64,000 nt of DNA from Microvelia longipes (Eukaryota; Arthropoda; Insecta; Hemiptera; Veliidae), in assembly GCA_018340805.1 (NCBI GenBank), contig JACMZG010001863.1, forward strand, positions 59,575,795 to 59,639,794. The letters are read 5' to 3'. Numbering within the stretch: the stretch's first letter is position 1; each line of letters begins with the position of its first letter. This document shows positions 11,155-22,619 of this stretch, piece by piece. Position numbers and translations under genes: made by a program. The notes beneath the pieces were generated by a model. It was not told the DNA's origin, ran no database searches, and worked only from the letters and a program-made list of their open reading frames with translations.

Positions 11155-11425
11155 TTAACTACTTCCTGTAATGAAGCATTCAACCCATGCTAAGTGGTCA
11201 CTTAATGTAACTGCTTTCTTTGTAAAGAAGCATTTCACCCACACTAAGGGGTCACCTTAATGTAATGCTTTCTTTGTAAAGAAGCATTTCTACACTTAAG
11301 TAAAAAGAAGCGGGTCACTTAATGTAACTCTTTTCTTTGTAAAGAAGCATTTCACCCACACTAAGGGGTCACTTAATGTAACTCTTTTCTTTGTAATGAA
11401 GCATTCCAACCATGTTAAGGGCTAT
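11155..11425. repeat. 55-60-bp minisatellite
   Basis: About four to five copies of a unit containing TTTCTTTGTAAAGAAGCATT and CACTAAGGGGTCACTTAATG, with indels. Confidence 0.85.
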
Positions 11426-11689
11426 GTTTATGTTCTTTGTATCAGCTCTTAATCAATTAAATAAGTATGGTTAGTCACATGATATGGTAGAAAGATATCT
11501 CTTAATCTGAGCTTGTCTTTTGATTTAAGTGAAGTGCACTGCACTATAATTTTTGCGGTGGCAACAATAATGGATGAACACCCTCTTAAATACACTAATT
11601 GTCCACATTATTTGCTTTGTTTTTTTAAATTTCCTCATTGATAGGGAAAGTATTGTGTATGAAAAAATAATCCAAAACTAGGTTTTTGG

Positions 11690-12550
11690 AAACTAGAATT
11701 ATCCATTCCAGGAGTTTTCACAACGTTGTCTCTCTATAAATGTGTTTGAGTGAGTCTGTGTTGTCATTGTATCTCCCAGCGTATTTATGCTAGAGAGTTG
11801 AAACTTGGAGCAAAAATATTGGAAATATTTAGGTCTAGTCATGCTATCCAAAAAATCATTCCTTATAAAGACATTAATCCACAATAATAGACTAAGAGCC
11901 CAGGGGTGTTTTGTTAATAAAAGTGTAATGGCTGGAACCTGTCTCAATTTTTGTAAATACCTTCCTGAACAAGGATCTGCAATTCTGCCGACTCGTATCA
12001 GATGGGTGTCCCAGGCAGAACGCACTTTAGGGGTCAAAGGTTCTGCCAGGGACACCCATCCATACGAGTCGGCAGAACTGCAGATCCTTGTTCAGGAAGG
12101 TATTTACGAAAAATTGAGACTGGTTCCAGCCATTACACTGTTTGTTAACTTGGGTGGTAAAATTGACCTGTAAAGTGCGTTCTGTCTGGGACGCCCATCT
12201 GATATGAGTCGCCAGAATAGCAGATCCTTGTTCAGGAAGGTATTTACAAAAATTAAAGCCGTTTCCAGCCATTACACTTTTTATTAACTTCGGTGGTAAA
12301 TTTGACCTGTAAAGTGCTTCTGCTGGGACACCCATCTGATACGAGTCGGCGAATTGCAGATCCTTGTTCAGGAAGGTTTTACAAAAAATTGAGACCGGTT
12401 CCAGCCATTACACTTTTTATTAACAAAACAACCCTGGGCTCTTGGTCTATAATGGCTCAGCAAAAATGTTGAAAATTCGTAAACGGAATAAAAAATTAAC
12501 AGGCATATTAAATCTGATGAGGTGAGGAAAAGTTCTGACACGTTTTTAAA
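11690..12550 (+). repeat. Dispersed repeat Q, copy 1, split by the foldback element
   Basis: 11700-11889 carries the family's 5' part (GTATTTATGCTAGAGAGTTG and AAACTTGG). 12450-12545 continues it (AATGGCTCAGCAAAAAT, TCTGATGAGGTGAGGAAAA). Other copies are at 17050-17290, 24500-25085, 41100-41930 and 57060-57575. Confidence 0.65.
11890..12447. mobile_element. Foldback/MITE with TA target site, right arm triplicated
   Basis: It is bounded by TA on both sides. It begins GACTAAGAGCCCAGGGG and ends with the inverted CCCTGGGCTCTTGGTC. The left arm occurs once (to about 12030). The right arm unit (CACCCATC..., GATCCTTGTTCAGGAAGG, TCCAGCCATTACAC) occurs three times, ending near 12140, 12285 and 12447. 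The simple two-arm form is at 24664-24949. Confidence 0.85.
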
Positions 12551-12663
12551 ATAATTTTGATATTTGATTTCTATCATCTTTTTTTTTATTGTTGCATTTT
12601 GTATTTTTAATTGTGAGTATTACATTTTTAATGGCCGACATCAACTGGTTTACTCTGCTCTAC

Positions 12664-12878
12664 TATAGTACGACACTTGGCTAAAATCAGTTGACAGCGT
12701 GGGAAAATAGTGTTAAGGAACCAATACGGTTGGCCCATAGAGGAAGGTATACTAATCAGTAGGTTGGCCTGATTTGAAATTACCAGGACTGGATTTGAAA
12801 ATCCAGGACAAGCTTCATTGGCTCCCTTGCATTATTTTCCCGCACTGTCAACTGATTTTAACTGTGTGTCGTACTATA
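12664..12878. mobile_element. MITE with long TIRs
   Basis: The left end TATAGTACGACAC runs into AAAATCAGTTGACAGCGTGG. The right end is the reverse complement (CCGCACTGTCAACTGATTTT ... GTGTCGTACTATA). A related copy is at 36637-36814. It is non-coding, 215 bp. Confidence 0.85.
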
Positions 12879-12879
12879 T

Positions 12880-13150
12880 GTAACCTATGTAATTTCATTT
12901 TTTATAGGAATTTAGTTTATCTTTTTAGCGAGACATTTTTTAGGCTCACCATGTAACCTGACCTTGATTTTAATCAACCAGCTTCACAGTTACTTATCAC
13001 TCAACAAGCCCCTCCTCATTTCTACTCATCTCTTTCCTCCTTCTTTAACCAAAGACTTAACTATGTCCATCCAACCAGTGGATAATCAGATGAATTATAA
13101 GACAAGCAGTCAGTGTTTGCTATGTTGATGGGTCCCTTTTTCCAATATTT
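12880..13150. other. Intergenic, nothing recognised
   Basis: Mixed-composition sequence with no supported ORF or repeat. Confidence 0.4.
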
Positions 13151-13156
13151 CCCTCT

Positions 13157-13426
13157 TTAAAAGCTTTTTGTAAAGTTATGTAGAAATGAGGGATTGGCAT
13201 TAGAGACAGTGTCTCGAAAGCCACCCTTCTTGTGAAGGGTGGCTTTCGAGACACCGTCTCTTATGTTAATCAGGACCTTGTGGTCCTGATTAACTTCTGT
13301 AATTTTCAGTACTTCCGAATATTCGTGTTGCAAGGCCAAAAATCTTGCTGCTAATTCACCAGCATTAACAACCGGTTCAAGCGGCTTTCCTTTCAATTTA
13401 GTGCTTAGCCCAATTTTTTTATTCAT
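13157..13426 (-). CDS. Hypothetical small protein or first exon, coiled-coil-like
   Basis: The ORF opens MNKKIGLSTKLKGKPLEPVV and continues NAGELAARFLALQHEYSEVL, which has heptad-like spacing of Leu/Ala/Val. I do not recognise it. The codons after about residue 45 coincide with two perfect DNA hairpins (13204-13262 and 13263-13292), so the C-terminal half may not be real protein, or a splice donor may lie before it. It sits divergently from FTSJ1, 1.4 kb away. It could be the first exon of a gene continuing leftward. Confidence is low. Confidence 0.35.
   Translation of the reverse strand: MNKKIGLSTKLKGKPLEPVVNAGELAARFLALQHEYSEVLKITEVNQDHKVLINIRDGVSKATLHKKGGFRDTVSNANPSFLHNFTKSF
13204..13292. 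repeat. Two adjacent short palindromes
   Basis: Arms GAGACAGTGTCTCGAAAGCC and its near-perfect complement flank a CTTGTG loop. Immediately after is GTTAATCAGGACC / GGTCCTGATTAAC with a TTGT loop. Confidence 0.85.
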
Positions 13427-13789
13427 ATAGGTTTTATTTTAAACACTTAAATCATTTTTGTTTTTAATATTTTTAAAGATAAAAGCTGAAAACTAAAATA
13501 ATTTAAGTATAAGATACATATTAATCCAGAAGACTTAAGTTCAATTACTATGCAACACATTCGTTCAACGTTACTTATACTACCAGCTTTAAAACTTTCG
13601 ACATGAAAAAACAGCTGTTTAATAAAAGTATCAGGTTTCGGAAAGAAAAAAATACCTACAGATACTTAGGTGACCATGTCGAAAGTTATAATGTGAAAAT
13701 CAACAAAGAGGTTTGTAAGTATTGGTGGCTTTGACTGGCAGCGTAGTAGTTGAACTAGACTTCCCTTGATTAAAAGCACCCTTACTACG

Positions 13790-14175
13790 TACACACAGCG
13801 TATTTAACAGGCGATCGAATTGCATATGTATGCAATACGGTCAACTAACTTCACGGTTCTTACAGCGTATTTGTTTAGTCGATCGAGTGAGATTATGTGA
13901 TAACTGATCCCGCTAAAACATCGCGTCTTCTATTGAAGGCTCACTTTTGGTTATAAGAAAGTTTAAAACAAATAATATATTTAATTAAATTGTGATTTTT
14001 TTCACTGTGGTCATAATAAAGTTACACTAAAATAAATAATATTCAAAAAGGTATTTGATCAAAAACGGTAAAATAAAAGTTCGACGAGAAGGTTGTCCGT
14101 TAAATACAATCGTCTCTGAAGGTACATACAGCGTATCGGGGGATCCATTTAGATTACATCTCCCTAGTTCTATAC
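13790..14175 (+). repeat. Dispersed repeat R, copy 2 (uninterrupted)
   Basis: It matches the two halves of 3850-4945 in order without the MITE, so it serves as the empty-site allele for that insertion. Confidence 0.75.
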
Positions 14176-14808
14176 ATACATTATTTTAACCTTCCCATTA
14201 AACTAAAGTATTACTCATGAATCTTAAAACCTTGCTTACCACTGATTTACAAGTAATTACAGCAGCCTATAATCCAACAATTAAAATATTGAAAAATCAA
14301 CCAATAAATACAAATTTCAATCTTGCTACTGCTTGACCTATAAACATTTTTAATCTTTTCTCTATGCTTATAAACGAAAGAACTTTACAAAACGTTAAAC
14401 TTGACGAACACGTTTAAGTAAACAAACCTGTCGTTTAATACCCTCCTTGATTAATAACATGAACAGCGGCTTTGCAATTATAACCATACATTTATTTTAG
14501 TTTTTTATTAAAAATTATTTTTTTACTACTCTATAAGTTTTTAATTAAAAATTAAAGTGTAAGCGCTCTTGTTTTAACGAACATAGAGTTAAAGCATTGT
14601 ACAGCAGCTTTGAGCAATTTTCATACAGCTTGTTTTTAAAAAAGAAGATTTGTTTACATTTAAATAAAATTATTTATTTAAGTTTCATAAGTTTTCTCAT
14701 CTTTGGTAACTTTGTTTTGATTTAATTAGTGGTGTTTTTAGTTTATTGACCATCCTATAACTCGAGCTTAAGTACAGCTGCCCTGCGAACATAACTGTTA
14801 GACTTGAA
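14176..14808. other. 5' flank of FTSJ1
   Basis: AT-rich. It should contain the FTSJ1 promoter and 5' UTR. I see no clear core element or upstream exon. Confidence 0.4.
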
Positions 14809-15705
14809 ATGGGTAAATCATCGAAAGATAAACGAGATATTTACTATAGGCTTGCTAAGGAAGAAGGGTGGAGAGCTAGAAGTGCTTATAAATTATTACA
14901 AATTGATGAAACGTTCAATATATTTAGAGGAGTTAAAAGAGCTGTCGATCTTTGTGCTGCTCCTGGAAGCTGGAGCCAAGTTTTGTCCAAAAAATTAGAT
15001 GCTGCTAATGATAAAGATAAGAAAATAGTCGCTGTTGATTTGCAAGCAATGGCTCCTTTACCCGGTGTAATACAGATACAGGGTGATATTACACAGCGAT
15101 CTACTGCTGAAAAAATCATGGAACACTTTCAAGGGGAGAAAGCAGATTTAGTTGTCTGTGATGGAGCTCCTGATGTAACAGGGCTTCATGATATTGATGA
15201 GTACATTCAATCACAATTATTACTCGCAGCTTTAAATATAACAACTCATGTCCTTCAAAGTGGTGGTACGTTTGTTGCAAAAGTATTTAGAGGTAGAGAA
15301 ATATCGTTACTTTATTCCCAATTAAAAATATTTTTTAATAGAGTTACTATTGTTAAACCACCAAGTTCTCGTAACTCAAGTATTGAATCATTTGTCTTGT
15401 GTGAAGAATATTCCCCACCAAAAGGCTACATACCTGATTTGATGAACCCTATTTTAGAAAATCAATCTGTAAGATGGAACAATATGGATCAAGTCAATTC
15501 ATTTATAATCCCATTTGTTGCTTGCGGTGACCTAAGTGCTTTTGATTCAGATTCCACCTATCCGTTGTCAGTTAAAGGTGATTACGAACACAGAGAACCT
15601 GTTCAAAAACCCATCAGACCTCCTTATGAAGAAGCTAAAAATATTATAACTAAACCAGGCGATGTTTATGTTGAGAAACACCGGGATTCTTTGTTTCCAG
15701 GATAA
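14809..15705 (+). CDS. FTSJ1: FTSJ1/Trm7-like tRNA 2'-O-methyltransferase
   Basis: Cytosolic SAM-dependent enzyme of the FtsJ/RrmJ family that 2'-O-methylates anticodon-loop positions 32 and/or 34 of tRNAs; which one depends on the partner protein in this family. The 298-aa protein starts [10 protein letters not shown], the usual Trm7 start, and reads through in one exon. Catalytic KDKE residues are visible: K28 (RSAYKL), D118 (VVCDGAP), K158 (FVAKVF) and E193 (SIESFVLCE). The SAM-binding motif is [14 protein letters not shown] at 47-60. [19 protein letters not shown] is the Trm7-type block. Human FTSJ1 is about 330 aa, so the length fits. There are no breaks; it looks functional. Drosophila has two such paralogues and I cannot tell which one this matches. 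Confidence 0.96.
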   Translation: MGKSSKDKRDIYYRLAKEEGWRARSAYKLLQIDETFNIFRGVKRAVDLCAAPGSWSQVLSKKLDAANDKDKKIVAVDLQAMAPLPGVIQIQGDITQRSTAEKIMEHFQGEKADLVVCDGAPDVTGLHDIDEYIQSQLLLAALNITTHVLQSGGTFVAKVFRGREISLLYSQLKIFFNRVTIVKPPSSRNSSIESFVLCEEYSPPKGYIPDLMNPILENQSVRWNNMDQVNSFIIPFVACGDLSAFDSDSTYPLSVKGDYEHREPVQKPIRPPYEEAKNIITKPGDVYVEKHRDSLFPG

Positions 15706-15820
15706 AGCTATTGAATACAGCTTCACTGAGGGCAAGATGCTGTGGATCATAAGCTGACTCTTCAGTTAGCCCTTAGAAATGTTTTTATTTTATTGTTTTT
15801 TTTATAGTTTATTTGATTTT

Positions 15821-15826
15821 AATAAA
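15821..15826 (+). terminator. FTSJ1 poly(A) signal
   Basis: AATAAA lies 116 bases after the FTSJ1 stop and is followed by a T-rich stretch. Confidence 0.65.
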
Positions 15827-15899
15827 TTTTCTATTAGTTAAGACTGCATTTGTTTTACTGAATTAAGCCTAAGCTGATGAAATGATAACTTAGTGTGTA

Positions 15900-16290
15900 A
15901 ACAGAGACATAAAACTGGTTGATTTTTTATGATCCTTTTACATAAAATAAGAACTGCAAAGTGCCCCTGTATCAAAAATTGTATCAATAAAAAACTGATC
16001 CTGCATGGCAAAAGTTTTACTGTATATAGAATTTCCTGCCAATGAGTTATTTTGGGTTATGAGGTCAACAAAATTTTGTTGAAGTTTTGAAAGGGACCAC
16101 TTAAAGAGTCAACCTTGTTAGGATATGACAAACAAAGGTCAGGAATTCGTGACCTTTGTTAACTAATCAGATGCAATTGCATCCGCTTAGTTAAAATATA
16201 GTAAAACTTATTTCAGTTAAATAACTCCTTAGTATGAACATTATTTCCCTAATGTTGAAAAGAATTTTAGAATGTAAGAATTTTTAACAT
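15900..16290. other. Intergenic with one short hairpin
   Basis: The palindrome AACAAAGGTCAGG / CGTGACCTTTGTT spans about 16131-16160. Nothing else is recognised. Confidence 0.5.
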
Positions 16291-16291
16291 A

Positions 16292-16692
16292 CAGTGTATC
16301 GACTACTTTAAAAATCTTGACAGCTCAGTTTAGGCACCACCGATTCTAAAAAAAAAATCCCTACAAAAAGGCAGCGGGAAAAAACTTTGTAAACAAATCA
16401 GGTTATGTTACCCGTGTTTTCTTGGCCATGTTTCTACATTTCTTTTGTGTAGTTTTATTATTTAGGAAGTATGCAAATGTGGAAAAAAATGAATTGTGAA
16501 GGGAAATAATAAAACACAAGAAGAACCACAAACGAAGTGAACGAATGCCGGGAAGGAGGTTATTTCCCTACAGGAGTTATGGGAGTAGGGATTTTTTTCT
16601 CTTTCAAGAGAGGGGTTTGCAGCGGCTTCTCTGATTGGTCGATCCCCAAAATGCTTATGACCTTGGGGATTTTTAAACTTAACGATACACTG
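16292..16692. mobile_element. Tc1/mariner-type MITE, copy A
   Basis: It is flanked by TA (16290-16291, 16693-16694). It begins CAGTGTATCG and ends CGATACACTG. The internal blocks CCCTAC, CTGATTGGTCGATCC and CCTTGGGGATTTTTAAACTT are shared, in inverse orientation, with 52465-52864 and 55075-55457. Confidence 0.85.
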
Positions 16693-16724
16693 TAAATATT
16701 TTATTAATGATAAAATAAGCAATA

Positions 16725-16824
16725 TAAATAAAAAAATGACGTCACCAATGTACTGTTACGGCACCTAGCTACCCAAGGAATGATAAGAGCTGTTGTATCC
16801 TCCCTCTAAGTATTAGTCTCTTTG
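16725..16824. mobile_element. Truncated copy of the 8-bp-TSD MITE
   Basis: It matches the first 100 bp of 62303-62759 in reverse orientation (GACGTCACCAATGTAC, CCTAGCTACCCAAGGAATGA, CTAAGTATTAGTCTCTTTG). Confidence 0.75.
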
Positions 16825-17049
16825 AATGCACACACACACATTTGATTAACACACACACACTGCATCAGCTTAGTTAGAATATAGTGAGACTTACTCTTCA
16901 TAATTTGTTTTTATTTTATTTATTTACCATGAAATATTTTTTTTTAATTAATGTTTTATTATAATTCAATATTATTCAATTTTTAATATTTTTACTTTTC
17001 CTCTTTTATAATGTAAAGAAAACATTTTGTTGCAGAAAAATCGAAAACC

Positions 17050-17300
17050 GGGATTTCCCTTGAATTATCCGTTTCAGGTGTTTAAAGACCTTCTGAGTGG
17101 TTTTCTCAAAGTTGTCTGTATATCTGTCCATGAGTGTGCGTTATCATTATACCTTCTAGCGTATTTATGCTAGAGAGTTGAAACTTGGCACGAAATTTAA
17201 TCTGCAAGTCTAGTCTAGTTGTGTTTTCCAGGAAATAATTTTTACATTTTTTCATTTCATCAATCGGATGTAATGATTCAGCAAACAAATCAAAAATTTA
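17050..17300 (+). repeat. Dispersed repeat Q, copy 2 (5' part only)
   Basis: It contains TCTAGCGTATTTATGCTAGA and GAGTTGAAACTTGGCAC followed by TAATGATTCAGC. The downstream part is replaced by (TA)n. Confidence 0.65.
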
Positions 17301-17339
17301 TAAAACATGCAAATATGAAAGTAAAATGTATACGTATAT

Positions 17340-17725
<386 letters not shown>

Positions 17726-19700
17726 AAATGTAAATAAGTTCAGAAGTTTCCTTGTCCCTGATGTTTTTATTTTATTTTTGATATTTTTTTTATAAATAAC
17801 ATTTTTTTTAGTAAAATGTTTATATTTGATTGTGTTCAGTATTTTATCATTATATATTATTTTATATTGCTGTCATTTTTTTCTTTTTTTTTTCTCTTTT
17901 AAAAATTATTAATTGTATATATTTATGATGTTTTCTTTGTAACTGGTACAAAATCCTGTGATTAACAGATATAAAGGTAAAGCATTTTAAGTTGATAAAT
18001 ATCATTCCTCAAATACCAACAACATATTTCATAAAATAAACATTTGTTTTTTATTTATTTTTTTACTAAAAAACAAAATAATTATAAAGTAATATATTTA
18101 CAAATTATAAAAGTAAGTCTAACTACAGTCCGTAAGCCTCCTCACCACGTCACGGTCAGATGCTTCAAAATAATATCAGTGAAATTTATATTTTTTTACA
18201 TTTACTTTGCAAACATTTATCGATTTAGGTCGACAAATAGTATGTTTCTATGAAGTATATCTAGTAGTTTTCAACACCCAGAGCCATATTTCAGTAAAAA
18301 AAAAAGTTACAGTTGCCAACACTTTATACTGACTAAAAATTTCCTAGTTCTAAACTTGGCAACACTGAATAGTCATTCTTTTGTTTGAAATGCATTTGTT
18401 AAGTGACACTATCTAGAAGTTTGTTAAATTATTTGTAGTTCTTAACTTCATTAGTAAAAGGTAACACCTTGTAACATTTATATCTCTATAACATCCCCTC
18501 AACTAGGGCAATTAATTTTGACATAGTTTGTAGCAATGTATTAACTTCATAATTATTGGCAGAAACCAATTAGATCCCAGAGATCTCTCGCAATCTGCGA
18601 GTCAAAAATTAATAGACATACTCTAAATTTAATTTTTAAAATTATTTATGTTTTCACTGATATTATTTTAGGGTTTATTTAAAAGATAATTTTTTATTTA
18701 ATCATGTAATACATGGTACTACGTAAAAAAATTATCCAAATTAAACAAACACCTCTGAGGAGGTCTATTCACACCGCGATGATTAAATAGGGACTTTTTT
18801 AAAAAAATTTAATCATCGCTCAAAATAAAAAGAACAAATAGTTGGTAAATATTTTTTACCAAGAATATAGTGTAAAAATCTGATAAAAATCGACTACCAA
18901 TCTATTTATACTTTTTATTCTCCATTCATCTCACAATATGGGATATTACACTTACACTCAACTATCATGAATTTACTAAAGAACAAATTAATATTCAATA
19001 ACAGGACAGTGAGGTATTAGTGATAATAATATTTATAATAAATATTGTCACCACTAAAACCAAATTAAATACAAAAGTCAGAATTATATCAAAAAAATTT
19101 GAACTTGTGATTTCTATATATAGTCCTAGACATAAAAAAATTACCCAATATACCGATAACTAAATCATAATTAAAACGTATTTAATGACAAATTTACTCT
19201 CATTAATTTTTTGATGTGCGATAAGTAGAAATAAATGAACTCTAATGAAAATATCTATTGTTATTTCTAATTTTCAAGACTTAACATTAAAAATAAAATA
19301 TAAAATGAAAATTAACCCGAGAAGAGAAATAAATGTTAAAATTTAATCCTTCAATGATGTTACTAACTAACTATTATGAGTCAGGAAAAATTTAGTGAAG
19401 GAATCATTTAAAATTTATAAATTATTCGTGATTGATTCTATGTGTCAATAATAATAAAATAAACTACTAAAGTGTTTATCATAATAATGCAAAACAGTTT
19501 TTTATAATAACTTAATAACCTGTGTATTAGAAAAATGAATAACCCCTGGATACCTGCTAAAAAATAATTATGCCTCATAATAAGAAGCCCACTTATCTTT
19601 TTCAGAAATTTAATCAATCTAACAGGATCCATTTAAATATTTGTATGAATGATCTGAAAACTGCCTTCCGCCTTTGATTTTTCTTCCAGGATACTTGTAG
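17726..19700. other. AT-rich intergenic, no feature supported
   Basis: No conserved ORF, clear TIR pair or tandem array was seen. The short ORFs here have low-complexity or random composition. Confidence 0.45.
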
Positions 19701-19714
19701 ACTGAATTCAGCAA

Positions 19715-21080
19715 CTCTGCCCCCATACTCTGACTCTAACCCCAAAAAAAACACTGACTCTAATTCATACATTTTATAATATGCAAAGTCATTTCTAAAT
19801 TTTTCTCTTCCTACACGAATCGCAGTTTCATCATGTTTAAAGTTTTTCTGATAAATGCTTATCAAACATGTCTTCATTTTACTCTTAAGTTCTTGATACT
19901 ATATGAATTACATGAGTCCAACAGAGTTTTCTGTTTTTCCTCTAAACTTTTTGTAACAGTACTTTCGACTTAAACAGTTCTAAACCTATTATTTGACAGA
20001 GGTCGTCTCTTTGTTTATGTGATATCCTCAGACTCTTTTTATTTTTATTATAAGAGATTGTTCCAATCAATGATATGATGTTCTTGTTAATTTAATGTTT
20101 AATAATGAATATCACCTTAATCAAACACTAAGAAATAAAAGATAACTTGGCAATACCTTTTAAAACATGGATAGAAAATATAAAGTACATAATAACCAAA
20201 TAAAAATAAATTAAAGAATAAACAGGGGTTTGATTTTGATTAAAAATTGATTCTCAACACTGACTCTAACCCACAACACTGACTCTAACCCAAAAACACT
20301 GACTCTATCCCAACAACAAGTGACATCAGCACTCTTCTTCTCCCTGCTGCCTCAACAGTTCCTCTTAGTAGACTGACTTCATCAACTCTGCCCCCATGCA
20401 CTGACTCTAACATCAAAACATATAATTTACCCCCAAAAAAGTTTAATAATAACACAGACAAGCTTTTTATCTATGAAATAGCTATTACGCATAATATTAG
20501 ATAGCTATAATATGAATATTATTTAAAGTAAAAATAAAACATTAATCGTAAGAAGTAGGATGTGAATAAGCAACAATGAATGAGAAAATAATTATTTTAC
20601 ATAATGATGACTTAAATAGTTATATTTTAATAAGATCTTGTTCCCTAGCCTACCTAACCAAAATATCTAACTAACTAAACCTAAATGTGTGAGCTCGTCC
20701 CTAACTAACCTACTCCCAACTGAGTGTCCCTATCTATGTCCCTATATCAAGCCTTGACAACCCTTTCCTACGACTCTAACTGATTTTTGTCTTATTAAAA
20801 TATAACATTGAACTTAAAAAATAATATATTTATAGCTTATTAAAACCAAAATAAAAAACATGGCAAGAATTATTTTATTATTCATGTAGCTTGATTGTGT
20901 TATAAATTTAGAAAATTGATTTTACCCCCAAAAAACTGACTCTACCCCTCCCCCTGGCAATACTGTAGCCTATTCAACCCTGCTGCCACATCATCAACCC
21001 GGCTGCCACATCATCCTCAACCCTGCTGCCTCAGCTACATCTGCCCCCATACACTGACTCTAACCCCCATGTCTTTCTGA
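19715..21080. repeat. Region with recurrent TGACTCTAACCC motif
   Basis: CACTGACTCTAACCC or close variants occur near 19728, 19752, 20258, 20276, 20296, 20398, 20936 and 21053. They are often preceded by CTCTGCCCCCAT or followed by CCCAAAAA. Spacing is irregular, so this is not a simple tandem repeat. Confidence 0.6.
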
Positions 21081-21429
21081 TATTGCCAAGTTATCTTAAA
21101 TATTTTTAGTATTCTTAGTAACATCCATCATGAAATGTTAAAAAGAAAAAGAACAAAACATTGAAGTAAAGAAAAATCTTTGATAAGAGAAATAAACCTG
21201 AATTTCAGGAATATAAACAATAGAGTAGAACTAAATAAAATAAATTAGTTTTATAATCTTTTATTCAAAAGATAAAAATAATGCTAACAAAAATCACAAG
21301 ACAAAACAGATTCATGTTGAAATAATGTAAAACAGATAGCACAGAAATCATTAAAAGAAGTAAAGCAAGGTAAATAAGAGGTTAAACATTTATCTAACTA
21401 TAAAAAGAAATAAAATGTTATAAGTTAAG

Positions 21430-21813
21430 GGCTATGCCCCCTCTAGTATATAATCTCTAAGGTTTCTAACATTAATATGTACGTATACGTACATATTAAT
21501 GTTAGAGATTATATACGTAAGTTTATTTCCTTTTAAGTATAACTTAAAATTACGATTAAAATAATTATCATTTCATTACGGAATGCATTAGTGAAGGGAA
21601 AAACCCTGATCACTTGAAAAATATAAAAAAATTGAGTTGTGTAAAACAAATGGAAGTTTAATTTGCCGCTCGTTTTAAGTAATTTAAACAAACCTTGTAT
21701 TTAATGAATCACTTAAACCTCTATTGGATGTGACAAAATAATATATTTCTTACGCAAATTATAATCATTTCGTACTAAAAAGCATAGAGATGTATACTAG
21801 AGGGGGCATAGCC
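21430..21813. mobile_element. MITE with G/C-rich TIRs and internal palindrome
   Basis: The left end GGCTATGCCCCCTCTAGTAT is the inverse of the right end (ATACTAGAGGGGGCATAGCC). A second perfect palindrome (CTAACATTAATATGTACG and its complement) sits at 21468-21508. Confidence 0.8.
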
Positions 21814-22014
21814 TATCTCATTACATTGAGAGGCCTAAAACATCATTTTGGGGCTCTCAAGTGCTCTGTGTAACCTTATTGAAACCCCCTCCAAGAGTTA
21901 GTTAAGGTTACTATAAATCAATTGTTTTAAGCTTCCCACACATTCCTTGTATTTTAATTTGCAGTTTTAACCCTCTACTGTATAAGTTACTGGAATATTG
22001 TACTGATTATTTGA

Positions 22015-22040
22015 CTGTATATATATATATTAATATTATA

Positions 22041-22111
<71 letters not shown>
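22015..22111. repeat. (TA)n microsatellite
   Basis: About 95 bp of TA with interruptions, ending where the PLE tail motif begins. Confidence 0.9.
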
Positions 22112-22123
<12 letters not shown>

Positions 22124-22200
22124 CATCAAACCTCACTGTTTCACCCCTGAAGTTATTATTATTATTATAATATTGTTATAATATTGTTATATATATATAT
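22112..22200 (+). repeat. PLE 3'-tail fragment, second copy
   Basis: It matches 2538-2606 (TTTTCAAACCCATCAAACC, TCACTGTTTCACCCC, ATT-rich run). The rest of the element is absent, so it is a 5'-truncated insertion. Confidence 0.6.
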
Positions 22201-22523
22201 AAGTTTTCTTCATTCTATAGTTTAAACTCAGGGGTTTAATAGACAGATAAAGGAAACTTTCGTTTATGTCTTATTATCTCTGTTCTTTATAAATAAGAAA
22301 TTCCTAGAAAAGATTTAAAGAACATTGACGGTAGAAAAGTAAACAAAAATCAATTACAGAAAATACTTGTCGGGTGTATTAAATTAAGGCATATAGATGT
22401 GGTACCTTGAAAAAGAAGAAGAAACCTTCATTGCACATGTTGAATGTTGGAGGCGTTAAGTGTTTTTATTAATTTGATTTTAGTTTTAATAGTTATTAAT
22501 AATGAATGTAGTTTAGATTTACC

Positions 22524-22619
22524 ATGCCGAAGATAAGGTTTGACTCGCCTGAGCGCGAGGAAGATGACGGATATTTTGATGACGATGCTGTTCCTTCGAA
22601 TCCAAAGTGGTTTCACATT
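22524..22619 (+). CDS. CEBPZ: CEBPZ exon 1
   Basis: Codons 1-32. It starts [16 protein letters not shown] after ACC and ends in KWFHI at a phase-0 GTATGT donor. The KW block corresponds to the KWYDL block of vertebrate CEBPZ, so the long vertebrate N terminus is missing here or lies in an unseen upstream exon. Confidence 0.8.
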
